64,000 nucleotides of DNA from Bryoerythrophyllum caledonicum (GCA_963971425.1 OZ020517.1:13766501-13830500); one strand, 5' to 3'. Counted from the stretch's first letter, positions 10,801 to 25,800 are shown. Notes: generated by a model not told the origin, from the letters alone. A program made the numbers and translations.

Positions 10801-13800
10801 CTCCGCCACCTCAGCCGCCGGGGCCTCCACCACAGGGGCAGCCTCCTCCACCGCGGGGGTGGACTCCTCCGCCACTGCAGCCGGTGCCTCCTCCGCCACG
10901 GGCGCCACCTCAGCAGCCTTCTCCTCCTCCACCGGAGCCTCCGGTGCCTCCGCAGCAGCTGGCTCCTCAACAACAGGGGCAGCCTCCTCCACCGCCGCCG
11001 GGGCCTCCGCCACCTCTGCAGGTGCAGCCTCCTCCGGGGCCACAAACTCCCGCGTCGCCACCTCCGGAGCAGCCTCCGGCTCAACCACTGCCGCTGGGGC
11101 CTCCTCCACCGGTGCCGAAGTCGCCTCCGCCACCTCAGCCGCCGGGGCCTCCACCACAGGGGCAGCCTCCTCCACCGCGGGGGTGGACTCCTCCTCCACT
11201 GCAGCCGGTGCCTCCTCCGCCACGGGCGCCACCTCAGCAGCCTTCTCCTCCTCCACCGGAGCCTCCGGTGCCTCCGCAGCAGCCGGCTCCTCAACAACAG
11301 GGGCAGCCTCCTCCACCGCCACCGGGGCCTCCGCCACCTCTGCAGGTGCAGCCTCCTCCGGGGCCACAAACTCCCGCGTCGCCACCTCCGGAGCAGCCTC
11401 CGGCTCAACCACTGCCGCTGGGGCCTCCTCCACCGGTGCCGGAGTCGCCTCCGCCACCTCAGCCGCCGGGGCCTCCACCACAGGGGCAGCCTCCTCCACC
11501 GCGGGGGTGGACTCCTCCTCCACTGCAGCCGGTGCCTCCTCCGCCACGGGCGCCACCTCAGCAGCCTTCTCCTCCTCCACCGGAGCCTCCGGTGCCTCCG
11601 CAGCAGCCGGCTCCTCAACAACAGGGGCAGCCTCCTCCACCGCCACCGGGGCCTCCGCCACCTCTGCAGGTGCAGCCTCCTCCGGGGCCACAAACTCCCG
11701 CATCGCCACCTCCGGAGCAGCCTCCGGCTCAACCACTGCCGCTGGGGCCTCCTCCACCGGTGCCGGAGTCGCCTCCGCCACCTCAGCCGCCGGGGCCTCC
11801 ACCACAGGGGCAGCCTCCTCCACCGCGGGGGTGGACTCCTCCGCCACTGCAGCCGGTGCCTCCTCCGCCACGGGCGCCACCTCAGCAGCCTTCTCCTCCT
11901 CCACCGGAGCCTCCGGTGCCTCCGCAGCAGCCGGCTCCTCAACAACAGGGGCAGCCTCCTCCACCGCCGCCGGGGCCTCCGCCACCTCTGCAGGTGCAGC
12001 CTCCTCCGGGGCCACAAACTCCCGCGTCGCCACCTCCGGCTCAACCACTGCCGCTGGGGCCTCCTCCACCGGTGCCAGAGTCGCCTCCGCCACCTCAGCC
12101 GCCGGGGCCTCCACCACAGGGGCAGCCTCCTCCACCGCGGGGGTGGACTCCTCCTCCACTGCAGCCGGTGCCTCCTCCGCCACGGGCGCCACCTCAGCAG
12201 CCTTCTCCTCCTCCACCGGAGCCTCCGGTGCCTCCGCAGCAGCCGGCTCCTCAACAACAGGGGCAGCCTCCTCCAACACCGCCGGGGCCTCCGCCACCTC
12301 TGCAGGTGCAGCCTCCTCCGGGGCCACAAACTCCCGCATCGCCACCTCCGGAGCAGCCTCCGGCTCAACCTCTGCCGCTGGGGCCTCCTCCACCGGTGCC
12401 AGAGTCGCCTCCCCTACCTCAGCCGCCGGGGCCTCCACCACAGGGGCAGCCTCCTCCACCGCGGGGGTGGACTCCTCCTCCACTGCAGCCGGTGCCTCCT
12501 CCGCCACGGGCGCCACCTCAGCAGCCTTCTCCTCCTCCACCGGAGCCTCCGGTGCCTCCGCAGCAGCCGGCTCCTCAACAACAGGGGCAGCCTCCTCCAC
12601 CGCCGCCGGGGCCTCCGCCACCTCTGCAGGTGCAGCCTCCTCCGGGGCCACAAACTCCCGCGTCGCCACCTCCGGAGCAGCCTCCGGCTCAACCACTGCC
12701 GCTGGGGCCTCCTCCACCGGTGCCGGAGTCGCCTCCGCCACCTCAGCCGCCGGGGCCTCCACCACAGGGGCAGCCTCCTCCACTGCGGGGGTGGACTCCT
12801 CCGCCACTGCAGCCGGTGCCTCCTCTGCCACGGGCGCCACCTCAGCAGCCTTCTCCTCCTCCACCGGAGCCTCCGGTGCCTCCGCAGCAGCCGGCTCCTC
12901 AACAACAGGGGCAGCCTCCTCCACCGCCGCCGGGGCCTCCGCCACCTCTGCAGGTGCAGCCTCCTCCGGGGCCACAAACTCCCGCGTCGCCACCTCCGGA
13001 GCAGCCTCCGGCTCAACCACTGCCGCTGGGGCCTCCTCCACCGGTGCCGGAGTCGCCTCCGCCACCTCAGCCGCCGGGGCCTCCACCACAGGGGCAGCCT
13101 CCTCCACCGCGGGGGTGGACTCCTCCGCCACTGCAGCCGGTGCCTCCTCCGCCACGGGCGCCACCTCAGCAGCCTTCTCCTCCTCCACCGGAGCCTCCGG
13201 TGCCTCCGCAGCAGCTGGCTCCTCAACAACAGGGGCAGCCTCCTCCACCGCCGCCGGGGCCTCCGCCACCTCTGCAGGTGCAGCCTCCTCCGGGGCCACA
13301 AACTCCCGCGTCGCCACCTCCGGAGCAGCCTCCGGCTCAACCACTGCCGCTGGGGCCTCCTCCACCGGTGCCGAAGTCGCCTCCGCCACCTCAGCCGCCG
13401 GGGCCTCCACCACAGGGGCAGCCTCCTCCACCGCGGGGGTGGACTCCTCCTCCACTGCAGCCGGTGCCTCCTCCGCCACGGGCGCCACCTCAGCAGCCTT
13501 CTCCTCCTCCACCGGAGCCTCCGGTGCCTCCGCAGCAGCCGGCTCCTCAACAACAGGGGCAGCCTCCTCCACCGCCACCGGGGCCTCCGCCACCTCTGCA
13601 GGTGCAGCCTCCTCCGGGGCCACAAACTCCCGCGTCGCCACCTCCGGCTCAACCACTGCCGCTGGGGCCTCCCCCACCGGTGCCGGAGTCACCTCCGCCA
13701 CCTCAGCCGCCACGGCCTCCACCACAGGGGCAGCCTCCTCCACCACGGGGGTGGACTCCTCCGCCACTGCAGCCGGTGCCTCCTCCGCCACGGGCGCCAC

Positions 13801-16800
13801 CTCAGCAGCCTTCTCCTCCTCCACCGGAGCCTCCGGTGCCTCCGCAGCAGCCGACTCCTCAACAACAGGGGCAGCCTCCTCCACCGCCGCCGGGGCCTCC
13901 GCCACCTCTGCAGGTGCAGCCTCCTCCGGGGCCACAAACTCCCGCGTCGCCACCTCCGGAGCAGCCTCCGGCTCAACCACTGCCGCTGGGGCCTCCTCCA
14001 CCGGTGCCGGAGTCGCCTCCGCCACCTCAGCCGCCGGGGCCTCCACCACAGGGGCAGCCTCCTCCACCGCGGGGGTGGACTCCTCCTCCACTGCAGCCGG
14101 TGCCTCCTCCGCCACGGGCGCCACCTCAGCAGCCTTCTCCTCCTCCACCGGAGCCTCCGGTGCCTCCGCAGCAGCCGGCTCCTCAACAACAGGGGCAGCC
14201 TCCTCCACCACCGCCGGGGCCTCCGCCACCTCTGCAGGTGCAGCCTCCTCCGGGGCCACAAACTCCCGCATCGCCACCTCCGGAGCAGCCTCCGGCTCAA
14301 CCTCTGCCGCTGGGGCCTCCTCCACCGGTGCCAGAGTCGCCTCCCCTACCTCAGCCGCCGGGGCCTCCACCACAGGGGCAGCCTCCTCCACCGCGGGGGT
14401 GGACTCCTCCTCCACTGCAGCCGGTGCCTCCTCCGCCACGGGCGCCACCTCAGCAGCCTTCTCCTCCTCCACCGGAGCCTCCGGTGCCTCCGCAGCAGCC
14501 GGCTCCTCAACAACAGGGGCAGCCTCCTCCACCGCCGCCGGGGCCTCCGCCACCTCTGCAGGTGCAGCCTCCTCCGGGGCCACAAACTCCCGCGTCGCCA
14601 CCTCCGGAGCAGCCTCCGGCTCAACCACTGCCGCTGGGGCCTCCTCCACCGGTGCCGGAGTCGCCTCCGCCACCTCAGCCGCCGGGGCCTCCACCACAGG
14701 GGCAGCCTCCTCCACCGCGGGGGTGGACTCCTCCGCCACTGCAGCCGGTGCCTCCTCCGCCACGGGCGCCACCTCAGCAGCCTTCTCCTCCTCCACCGGA
14801 GCCTCCGGTGCCTCCGCAGCAGCCGGCTCCTCAACAACAGGGGCAGCCTCCTCCACCGCCGCCGGGGCCTCCGCCACCTCTGCAGGTGCAGCCTCCTCCG
14901 GGGCCACAAACTCCCGCGTCGCCACCTCCGGAGCAGCCTCCGGCTCAACCACTGCCGCTGGGGCCTCCTCCACCGGTGCCGAAGTCGCCTCCGCCACCTC
15001 AGCCGCCGGGGCCTCCACCACAGGGGCAGCCTCCTCCACCGCGGGGGTGGACTCCTCCTCCACTGCAGCCGGTGCCTCCTCCGCCACGGGCGCCACCTCA
15101 GCAGCCTTCTCCTCCTCCACCGGAGCCTCCGGTGCCTCCGCAGCAGCCGGCTCCTCAACAACAGGGGCAGCCTCCTCCACCGCCACCGGGGCCTCCGCCA
15201 CCTCTGCAGGTGCAGCCTCCTCCGGGGCCACAAACTCCCGCGTCGCCACCTCCGGCTCAACCACTGCCGCTGGGGCCTCCTCCACCGGTGCCGGAGTCAC
15301 CTCGGCCACCTCAGCCGCCGGGGCCTCCACCACAGGGGCAGCCTCCTCCACCACGGGGGTGGACTCCTCCGCCACTGCAGCCGGTGCCTCCTCCGCCACG
15401 GGCGCCACCTCAGCAGCCTTCTCCTCCTCCACCGGAGCCTCCGGTGCCTCCGCAGCAGCCGACTCCTCAACAACAGGGGCAGCCTCCTCCACCGCCGCCG
15501 GGGCCTCCGCCACCTCTGCAGGTGCAGCCTCCTCCGGGGCCACAAACTCCCGCGTCGCCACATCCGGAGCAGCCTCCGGCTCAACCACTGCCGCTGGGGC
15601 CTCCTCCACCGGTGCCGGAGTCGCCTCCGCCACCTCAGCCGCCGGGGCCTCCACCACAGGGGCAGCCTCCTCCACCGCGGGGGTGGACTCCTCCTCCACT
15701 GCAGCCGGTGCCTCCACCGCCACGGGCGCCACCTCAGCAGCCTTCTCCTCCTCCACCGGAGCCTCCGGTGCCTCCGCAGCAGCCGGCTCCTCAACAACAG
15801 GGGCAGCCTCCTCCACCGCCACCGGGGCCTCCGCCACCTCTGCAGGTGCAGCCTCCTCCGGGGCCACAAACTCCCGCGTCGCCACCTCCGGCTCAACCAC
15901 TGCCGCTGGGGCCTCCTCCACCGGTGCCGGAGTCGCCTCCGCCACCTCAGCCGCCGGGGCCTCCACCACAGGGGCAGCCTCCTCCACCACGGGGGTGGAC
16001 TCCTCCGCCACTGCAGCCGGTGCCTCCTCCGCCACGGGCGCCACCTCAGCAGCCTTCTCCTCCTCCACCGGAGCCTCCGGTGCCTCCGCAGCAGCCGGCT
16101 CCTCAACAACAGGGGCAGCCTCCTCCACCGCCGCCGGGGCCTCCGCCACCTCTGCAGGTGTAGCCTCCTCCGGGGCCACAAACTCCCGCGTCGCCACCTC
16201 CGGAGCAGCCTCCGGCTCAACCACTGCCGCTGGGGCCTCCTCCACCGGAGCCGAAGTCGCCTCCGCCACCTCAGCCGCTGGGGCCTCCACCACAGGGGCA
16301 GCCTCCTCCACCGCGGGGGTGGACTCCTCCTCCACTGCAGCCGGTGCCTCCTCCGCGACCGGCGCCACCTCAGCAGCCTTCTCCTCCTCCACCGGAGCCT
16401 CCGGTGCCTCCGCAGCAGCCGGCTCCTCAACAACAGGGGCAGCCTCCTCCACCGCCGCCGGGGCCTCCGCCACCTCTGCAGGTGCAGCCTCCTCCGGGGC
16501 CACAAACTCCCGCGTCGCCACCTCCGGAGCAGCCTCCGGCTCAACCACTGCCGCTGGGGCCTCCTCCACCGGAGCCGAAGTCGCCTCCGCCACCTCAGCC
16601 GCTGGGGCCTCCACCACAGGGGCAGCCTCCTCCACCGCGGGGGTGGACTCCTCCGCCACTGCAGCCGGTGCCTCCTCCGCCACGGGCGCCACCTCAGCAG
16701 CCTTCTCCTCCTCCACCGGAGCCTCCGGTGCCTCCGCAGCAGCCGGCTCCTCAACAACAGGGGCAGCCTCCTCCACCGCCGCCGGGGCCTCCGCCACCTC

Positions 16801-19800
16801 TGCAGGTGCAGCCTCCTCCGGGGCCACAAACTCCCGCGTCGCCACCTCCGGAGCAGCCTCCGGCTCAACCACTGCCGCTGGGGCCTCCTCCACCGGTGCC
16901 GGAGTCGCCTCCGCCACCTCAGCCGCCGGGGCCTCCACCACAGGGGCAGCCTCCTCCACCGCGGGGGTGGACTCCTCCTCCACTGCAGCCGGTGCCTCCT
17001 CCGCCACCGGCGCCACCTCAGCAGCCTTCTCCTCCTCCACCGGAGCCTCCGGTGCCTCCGCAGAAGCCGGCTCCTCAACAACAGGGGCAGCCTCCTCAAC
17101 CGTCGCCGGGGCCTCCGCCACCTCTGCAGGTGCAGCCTCCTCCGGGGCCACAAACTCCCGCGTCGCCACCTCCGGCTCAACCACTGCCGCTGGGGCCTCC
17201 TCCACCGGTGCCGGAGTCGCCTCCGCCACCTCAGCCGCCGGGGCCTCCACCACAGGGGCAGCCTCCTCCACCGCGGGGGTGGACTCCTCCTCCACTGCAG
17301 CCGGTGCCTCCTCCGCCACGGGCGCCACCTCAGCAGCCTTCTCCTCCTCCACCGGAGCCTCCGGTGCCTCCGCAGCAGCCGGCTCCTCAACAACAGGGGC
17401 AGCCTCCTCCACCGCCGCCGGGGCCTCCGCCACCTCTGCAGGTGCAGCCTCCTCCGGGGCCACAAACTCCCGCGTCGCCACCTCCGGAGCAGCCTCCGGC
17501 TCAACCACTGCCGCTGGGGCCTCCTCCACCGGTGCCGGAGTCGCCTCCGCCACCTCAGCCGCCGGGGCCTCCACCACAGGGGCAGCCTCCTCCACCGCGG
17601 GGGTGGACTCCTCCGCCACTGCAGCCGGTGCCTCCTCCGCCACGGGCGCCACCTCAGCAGCCTTCTCCTCCTCCACCGGAGCCTCCGGTGCCTCCGCAGC
17701 AGCCGGCTCCTCAACAACAGGGGCAGCCTCCTCCACCGCCGCCGGGGCCTCCATCACCTCTGCAGGTGCAGCCTCCTCCGGGGCCACAAACTCCCGCGTC
17801 GCCACCTCCGGAGCAGCCTCCGGCTCAACCACTGCCGCTGCGGCCTCCTTCACCGGTGCCGAAGTCGCCTCCGCCACCTCAGCCGCCGGGGCCTCCACCA
17901 CAGGGGCAGCCTCCTCCACCGCGGGGGTGGACTCCTCCGCCACTGCAGCCGGTGCCTCCTCCGCCACGGGCGCCACCTCAGCAGCCTTCTCCTCCTCCAC
18001 CGGAGCCTCCGGTGCCTCCGCAGCAGCCGGCTCCTCAACAACAGGGGCAGCCTCCTCCACCGCCGCCGGGGCCTCCGCCACCTCTGCAGGTGCAGCCTCC
18101 TCCGGGGCCACAAACTCCCGCGTCGCCACCTCCGGAGCAGCCTCCGGCTCAACCACTGCCGCTGGGGCCTCCTCCACCGGTGCCGGAGTCGCCTCCGCCA
18201 CCTCAGCCGCCGGGGCCTCCACCACAGGGGCAGCCTCCTCCACCGCGGGGGTGGACTCCTCCTCCACTGCAGCCGGTGCCTCCTCCGCCACGGGCACCAC
18301 CTCAGCAGCCTTCTCCTCCTCCACCGGAGCCTCCGGTGCCTCCGCAGCAGCCGGCTCCTCAACAACAGGGGCAGCCTCCTCCACCGCCGCCGGGGCCTCC
18401 GCCACCTCTGCAGGTGCAGCCTCCTCCGGGGCCACAAACTCCCGCATCGCCACCTCCGGAGCAGCCTCCGGCTCAACAACTGCCGCTGGGGCCTCCTCCA
18501 CCGGTGCCGGAGTCGCCTCCGCCACCTCAGCCGCCGGGGCCTCCACCACAGGGGCAGCCTCCTCCACCGCGGGGGTGGACTCCTCCTCCACTGCAGCCGG
18601 TGCCTCCTCCGCCACGGGCGCCACCTCAGCAGCCTTCTCCTCCTCCACCGGAGCCTCCGGTGCCTCCGCAGCAGCCGGCTCCTCAACAACAGGGGCAGCC
18701 TCCTCCACCGCCGCCGGGGCCTCCGCCACCTCTGCAGGTGCAGCCTCCTCCGGGGCCACAAACTCCCGCGTCGCCACCTCCGGAGCAGCCTCCGGCTCAA
18801 CCACTGCCGCTGGGGCCTCCTCCACCGGTGCCGGAGTCGCCTCCGCAACCTCAGCCGCCGGGGCCTCCACCACAGGGGCAGCCTCCTCCACCGCGGGGGT
18901 GGACTCCTCCTCCACTGCAGCCGGTGCCTCCTCCGCCACGGGCGCCACCTCAGCAGCCTTCTCCTCCTCCACCGGAGCCTCCGGTGCCTCCGCAGCAGCC
19001 GGCTCCTCAACAACAGGGGCAGCCTCCTCCACCGCCGCCGGGGCCTCCGCCACCTCTGCAGGTGCAGCCTCCTCCGGGGCCACAAACTCCCGCGTCGCCA
19101 CCTCCGGAGCAGCCTCCGGCTCAACCACTGCCGCTGGGGCCTCCTCCACCGGTGCCGGAGTCGCCTCCGCCACCTCAGCCGCCGGGGCCTCCACCACAGG
19201 GGCAGCCTCCTCCACCGCGGGGGTGGACTCCTCCGCCACTGCAGCCGGTGCCTCCTCCGCCACGGGCGCCACCTCAGCAGCCTTCTCCTCCTCCACCGGA
19301 GCCTCCGGTGCCTCCGCAGCAGCCGGCTCCTCAACAACAGGGGCAGCCTCCTCCACCGCCGCCGGGGCCTCCGCCACCTCTGCAGGTGCAGCCTCCTCCG
19401 GGGCCACAAACTCCCGCGTCGCCACCTCCGGAGCAGCCTCCGGCTCAACCACTGCCGCTGGGGCCTCCTCCACCGGTGCCGGAGTCGCCTCCGCCACCTC
19501 AGCCGCCGGGGCCTCCACCACAGGGGCAGCCTCCTCCACCGCGGGGGTGGACTCCTCCTCCACTGCAGCCGGTGCCTCCTCCGCCACGGGCGCCACCTCA
19601 GCAGCCTTCTCCTCCTCCACCGGAGCCTCCGGTGCCTCCGCAGCAGCCGGCTCCTCAACAACAGGGGCAGCCTCCTCCACCGCCGCCGGGGCCTCCGCCA
19701 CCTCTGCAGGTGCAGCCTCCTCCGGGGCCACAAACTCCCGCGTCGCCACCTCCGGAGCAGCCTCCGGCTCAACCACTGCCGCTGGGGCCTCCTCCACCGG

Positions 19801-22800
19801 TGCCGGAGTCGCCTCCGCCACCTCAGCCGCCGGGGCCTCCACCACAGGGGCAGCCTCCTCCACCGCGGGGGTGGACTCCTCCTCCACTGCAGCCGGTGCC
19901 TCCTCCGCCACGGGCGCCACCTCAGCAGCCTTCTCCTCCTCCACCGGAGCCTCCGGTGCCTCCGCAGCAGCCGGCTCCTCAACAACAGGGGCAGCCTCCT
20001 CCACCGCCGCCGGGGCCTCCGCCACCTCTGCAGGTGCAGCCTCCTCCGGGGCCACGAACTCCCGCGTCGCCACCTCCGGAGCAGCCTCCGGCTCAACCAC
20101 TGCCGCTGGGGCCTCCTCCACCGGTGCCGGAGTCGCCTCCGCCACCTCAGCCGCCGGGGCCTCCACCACAGGGGCAGCCTCCTCCACCGCGGGGGTGGAC
20201 TCCTCCTCCACTGCAGCCGGTGCCTCCTCCGCCACGGGCGCCACCTCAGCAGCCTTCTCCTCCTCCACCGGAGCCTCCGGTGCCTCCGCAGCAGCCGGCT
20301 CCTCAACAACAGGGGCAGCCTCCTCCACCGCCGCCGGGGCCTCCGCCACCTCTGCAGGTGCAGCCTCCTCCGGGGCCACAAACTCCCGCGTCGCCACCTC
20401 CGGAGCAGCCTCCGGCTCAACCACTGCCGCTGGGGCCTCCTCCACCGGTGCCGGAGTCGCCTCCGCCACCTCAGCCGCCGGGGCCTCCACCACAGGGGCA
20501 GCCTCCTCCACCGCGGGGGTGGACTCCTCCTCCACTGCAGCCGGTGCCTCCTCCGCCACGGGCGCCACCTCAGCAGCCTTCTCCTCCTCCACCGGAGCCT
20601 CCGGTGCCTCCGCAGCAGCCGGCTCCTCAACAACAGGGGCAGCCTCCTCCACCGCCGCCGGGGCCTCCGCCACCTCTGCAGGTGCAGCCTCCTCCGGGGC
20701 CACAAACTCCCGCGTCGCCACCTCCGGAGCAGCCTCCGGCTCAACCACTGCCGCTGGGGCCTCCTCCACCGGTGCCGGAGTCGCCTCCGCCACCTCAGCC
20801 GCCGGGGCCTCCACCACAGGGGCAGCCTCCTCCACCGCGGGGGTGCACTCCTCCGCCACTGCAGCCGGTGCCTCCTCCGCCACGGGCGCCACCTCAGCAG
20901 CCTTCTCCTCCTCCACCGGAGCCTCCGGTGCCTCCGCAGCAGCCGGCTCCTCAACAACAGGGGCAGCCTCCTCCACCGCCGCCGGGGCCTCCGCCACCTC
21001 TGCAGGTGCAGCCTCCTCCGGGGCCACAAACTCCCGCGTCGCCACCTCCGGAGCAGCCTCCGGCTCAACCACTGCCGCTGGGGCCTCCTCCACCGGTGCC
21101 GGAGTCGCCTCCGCCACCTCAGCCGCCGGGGCCTCCACCACAGGGGCAGCCTCCTCCACCGCGGGGGTGGACTCCTCCTCCACTGCAGCCGGTGCCTCCT
21201 CCGCCACGGGCGCCACCTCAGCAGCCTTCTCCTCCTCCACCGGAGCCTCCAGTGCCTCCGCAGCAGCCGGCTCCTCAACAACAGGGGCAGCCTCCTCCAC
21301 CGCAGCCGGAACCACCTCTGCAGGTGCAGCCTCCTCCGGGGCCACAAACTCCCGCGTCGCCACCTCCGGAGCAGCCTCCGGCTCAACCACTGCCGCTGGG
21401 GCCTCCTCCACCGGTGCCGGAGTCGCCTCCGCCACCTCAGCCGCCGGGGCCTCCACCACAGGGGCAGCCTCCTCCACCGCGGGGGTGGACTCCTCCTCCA
21501 CTGCAGCCGGTGCCTCCTCCGCCACGGGCGCCACCTCAGCAGCCTTCTCCTCCTCCACCGGAGCCTCCGGTGCCTCCGCAGCAGCCGGCTCCTCAACAAC
21601 AGGGGCAGCCTCCTCCACCGCCGCCGGGGCCTCCGCCACCTCTGCAGGTGCAGCCTCCTCCGGGGCCACAAACTCCCGCGTCGCCACCTCCGGAGCAGCC
21701 TCCGGCTCAACCACTGCCGCTGGGGCCTCCTCCACCGGTGCCGGAGTCGCCTCCGCCACCTCAGCCGCCGGGGCCTCCACCACAGGGGCAGCCTCCTCCA
21801 CCGCGGGGGTGGACTCCTCCGCCACTGCAGCCGGTGCCTCCTCCGCCACGGGCGCCACCTCAGCAGCCTTCTCCTCCTCCACCGGAGCCCCCGGTGCCTC
21901 CGCAGCAGCCGGCTCCTCAACAACAGGGGCAGCCTCCTCCACCGCCGCCGGGGCCTCCGCCACCTCTGCAGGTGCAGCCTCCTCCGGGGCCACAAACTCC
22001 CGCGTCGCCACCTCCGGAGCAGCCTCCGGCTCAACCACTGCCGCTGGGGCCTCCTCCACCGGTGCCGGAGTCGCCTCCGCCACCTCAGCCGCCGGGGCCT
22101 CCACCACAGGGGCAGCCTCCTCCACCGCGGGGGTGGACTCCTCCTCCACTGCAGCCGGTGCCTCCTCCGCCACGGGCGCCACCTCAGCAGCCTTCTCCTC
22201 CTCCACCGGAGCCTCCGGTGCCTCCGCAGCAGCCGGCTCCTCAACAACAGGGGCAGCCTCCTCCACCGCCGCCGGGGCCTCCGCCACCTCTGCAGGTGCA
22301 GCCTCCTCCGGGGCCACAAACTCCCGCGTCGCCACCTCCGGAGCAGCCTCCGGCTCAACCACTGCCGCTGGGGCCTCCTCCACCGGTGCCGGAGTCGCCT
22401 CCGCCACCTCAGCCGCCGGGGCCTCCACCACAGGGGCAGCCTCCTCCACCGCGGGGGTGGACTCCTCCTCCACTGCAGCCGGTGCCTCCTCCGCCAGGGG
22501 CGCCACCTCAGCAGCCTTCTCCTCCTCCACCGGAGCCTCCGGTGCCTCCGCAGCAGCCGGCTCCTCAACAACAGGGGCAGCCTCCTCCACCGCCGCCGGG
22601 GCCTCCGCCACCTCTGCAGGTGCAGCCTCCTCCAGGGCCACAAACTCCCGCGTCGCCACCTCCGGAGCAGCCTCCGGCTCAACCACTGCCGCTGGGGCAT
22701 CCTCCACCGGTGCCGGAGTCGCCTCCGCCACCTCAGCCGCCGGGGCCTCCACCACAGGGGCAGCCTCCTCCACCGCGGGGGTGGACTCCTCCTCCACTGC

Positions 22801-25800
22801 AGCCGGTGCCTCCTCCGCCACGGGCGCCACCTCAGCAGCCTTCTCCTCCTCCACCGGAGCCCCCGGTGCCTCCGCAGCAGCCGGCTCCTCAACAACAGGG
22901 GCAGCCTCCTCCACCGCCGCCGGGGCCTCCGCCACCTCTGCAGGTGCAGCCTCCTCCGGGGCCACGAACTCCCGCGTCGCCACCTCCGGAGCAGCCTCCG
23001 GCTCAACCACTGCCGCTGGGGCCTCCTCCACCGGTGCCGGAGTCGCCTCCGCCACCTCAGCCGCCGGGGCCTCCACCACAGGGGCAGCCTCCTCCACCGC
23101 GGGGGTGGACTCCTCCGCCACTGCAGCAGGTGCCTCCTCTGCCACGGGCGCCACCTCAGCAGCCTTCTCCTCCTCCACCGGAGCCTCCGGTGCCTCCGCA
23201 GCAGCCGGCTCCTCAACAACAGGGGCAGCCTCCTCCACCGCCGCCGGGGCCTCCGCCACCTCTGCAGGTGCAGCCTCCTCCGGGGCCACAAACTCCCGCG
23301 TCGCCACCTCCGGAGCAGCCTCCGGCTCAACCACTGCCGCTGGGGCCTCCTCCACCGGTGCCGGAGTCGCCTCCGCCACCTCAGCCGCCGGGGCCTCCAC
23401 CACAGGGGCAGCCTCCTCCACCGCGGGGGTGGACTCCTCCGCCACTGCAGCCGGTGCCTCCTCCGCCACGGGCGCCACCTCAGCAGCCTTCTCCTCCTCC
23501 ACCGGAGCCTCCGGTGCCTCCGCAGCAGCCGGCTCCTCAACAACAGGGGCAGCCTCCTCCACCGCCGCCGGGGCCTCCGCCACCTCTGCAGGTGCAGCCT
23601 CCTCCGGGGCCACAAACTCCCGCGTCGCCACCTCCGGAGCAGCCTCCGGCTCAACCACTGCCGCTGGGGCCTCCTCCACCGGTGCCGGAGTCGCCTCCGC
23701 CACCTCAGCCGCCGGGGCCTCCACCACAGGGGCAGCCTCCTCCACCGCGGGGGTGGACTCCTCCGCCACTGCAGCCGGTGCCTCCTCCGCCACGGGCGCC
23801 ACCTCAGCAGCCTTCTCCTCCTCCACCGGAGCCTCCGGTGCCTCCGCAGCAGCCGGCTCCTCAACAACAGGGGCAGCCTCCTCCACCGCCGCCGGGGCCT
23901 CCGCCACCTCTGCAGGTGCAGCCTCCTCCGGGGCCACAAACTCCCGCGTCGCCACCTCCGGAGCAGCCTCCGGCTCAACCACTGCCGCTGGGGCCTCCTC
24001 CACCGGTGCCGGAGTCGCCTCCGCCACCTCAGCCGCCGGGGCCTCCACCACAGGGGCAGCCTCCTCCACCGCGGGGGTGGACTCCTCCTCCACTGCAGCC
24101 GGTGCCTCCTCCGCCACGGGCGCCACCTCAGCAGCCTTCTCCTCCTCCACCGGAGCCTCCGGTGCCTCCGCAGCAGCCGGCTCCTCAACAACAGGGGCAG
24201 CCTCCTCCACCGCCGCCGGAACCACCTCTGCAGGTGCAGCCTCCTCCGGGGCCACGAACTCCCGCGTCGCCACCTCCGGAGCAGCCTCCGGCTCAACCAC
24301 TGCCGCTGGGGCCTCCTCCACCGGTGCCGGAGTCGCCTCCGCCACCTCAGCCGCCGGGGCCTCCACCACAGGGGCAGCCTCCTCCACCGCGGGGGTGGAC
24401 TCCTCCGCCACTGCAGCCGGTGCCTCCTCTGCCACGGGCGCCACCTCAGCAGCCTTCTCCTCCTCCACCGGAGCCTCCGGTGCCTCCGCAGCAGCCGGCT
24501 CCTCAACAACAGGGGCAGCCTCCTCCACCGCCGCCGGAACCACCTCTGCAGGTGCAGCCTCCTCCGGGGCCACAAACTCCCGCGTCGCCACCTCCGGAGC
24601 AGCCTCCGGCTCAACCACTGCCGCTGGGGCCTCCTCCACCGGTGCCGGAGTCGCCTCCGCCACCTCAGCCGCCGGGGCCTCCACCACAGGGGCAGCCTCC
24701 TCCACCGCGGGGGTGGACTCCTCCTCCACTGCAGCCGGTGCCTCCTCCGCCACGGGCGCCACCTCAGCAGCCTTCTCCTCCTCCACCGGAGCCTCCGGTG
24801 CCTCCGCAGCAGCCGGCTCCTCAACAACAGGGGCAGCCTCCTCCACCGCCGCCGGGGCCTCCGCCACCTCTGCAGGTGCAGCCTCCTCCGGGGCCACAAA
24901 CTCCCGCGTCGCCACCTCCGGAGCAGCCTCCGGCTCAACCACTGCCGCTGGGGCCTCCTCCACCGGTGCCGGAGTCGCCTCCGCCACCTCAGCCGCCGGG
25001 GCCTCCACCACAGGGGCAGCCTCCTCCACCGCGGGGGTGGACTCCTCCTCCACTGCAGCCGGTGCCTCCTCCGCCACGGGCGCCACCTCAGCAGCCTTCT
25101 CCTCCTCCACCGGAGCCTCCGGTGCCTCCACAGCAGCCGGCTCCTCAACAACAGGGGCAGCCTCCTCCACCGCCGCCGGAACCACCTCTGCAGGTGCAGC
25201 CTCCTCCGGGGCCACAAACTCCCGCATCGCCACCTCCGGAGCAGCCTCCGGCTCAACCACTGCCGCTGGGGCCTCCTCCACCGGTGCCGGAGTCGCCTCC
25301 GCCACCTCAGCCGCCGGGGCCTCCACCACAGGGGCAGCCTCCTCCACCGCGGGGGTGGACTCCTCCTCCACTGCAGCCGGTGCCTCCTCCGCCACGGGCG
25401 CCACCTCAGCAGCCTTCTCCTCCTCCACCGGAGCCTCCGGTGCCTCCGCAGCAGCCGGCTCCTCAACAACAGGGGCAGCCTCCTCCACCGCCGCCGGGGC
25501 CTCCGCCACCTCTGCAGGTGCAGCCTCCTCCGGGGCCACAAACTCCCGCGTCGCCACCTCCGGAGCAGCCTCCGGCTCAACCACTGCCGCTGGGGCCTCC
25601 TCCACCGGTGCCGGAGTCGCCTCCGCCACCTCAGCCGCCGGGGCCTCCACCACAGGGGCAGCCTCCTCCACCGCGGGGGTGGACTCCTCCGCCACTGCAG
25701 CCGGTGCCTCCTCCGCCACGGGCGCCACCTCAGCAGCCTTCTCCTCCTCCACCGGAGCCTCCGGTGCCTCCGCAGCAGCCGGCTCCTCAACAACAGGGGC

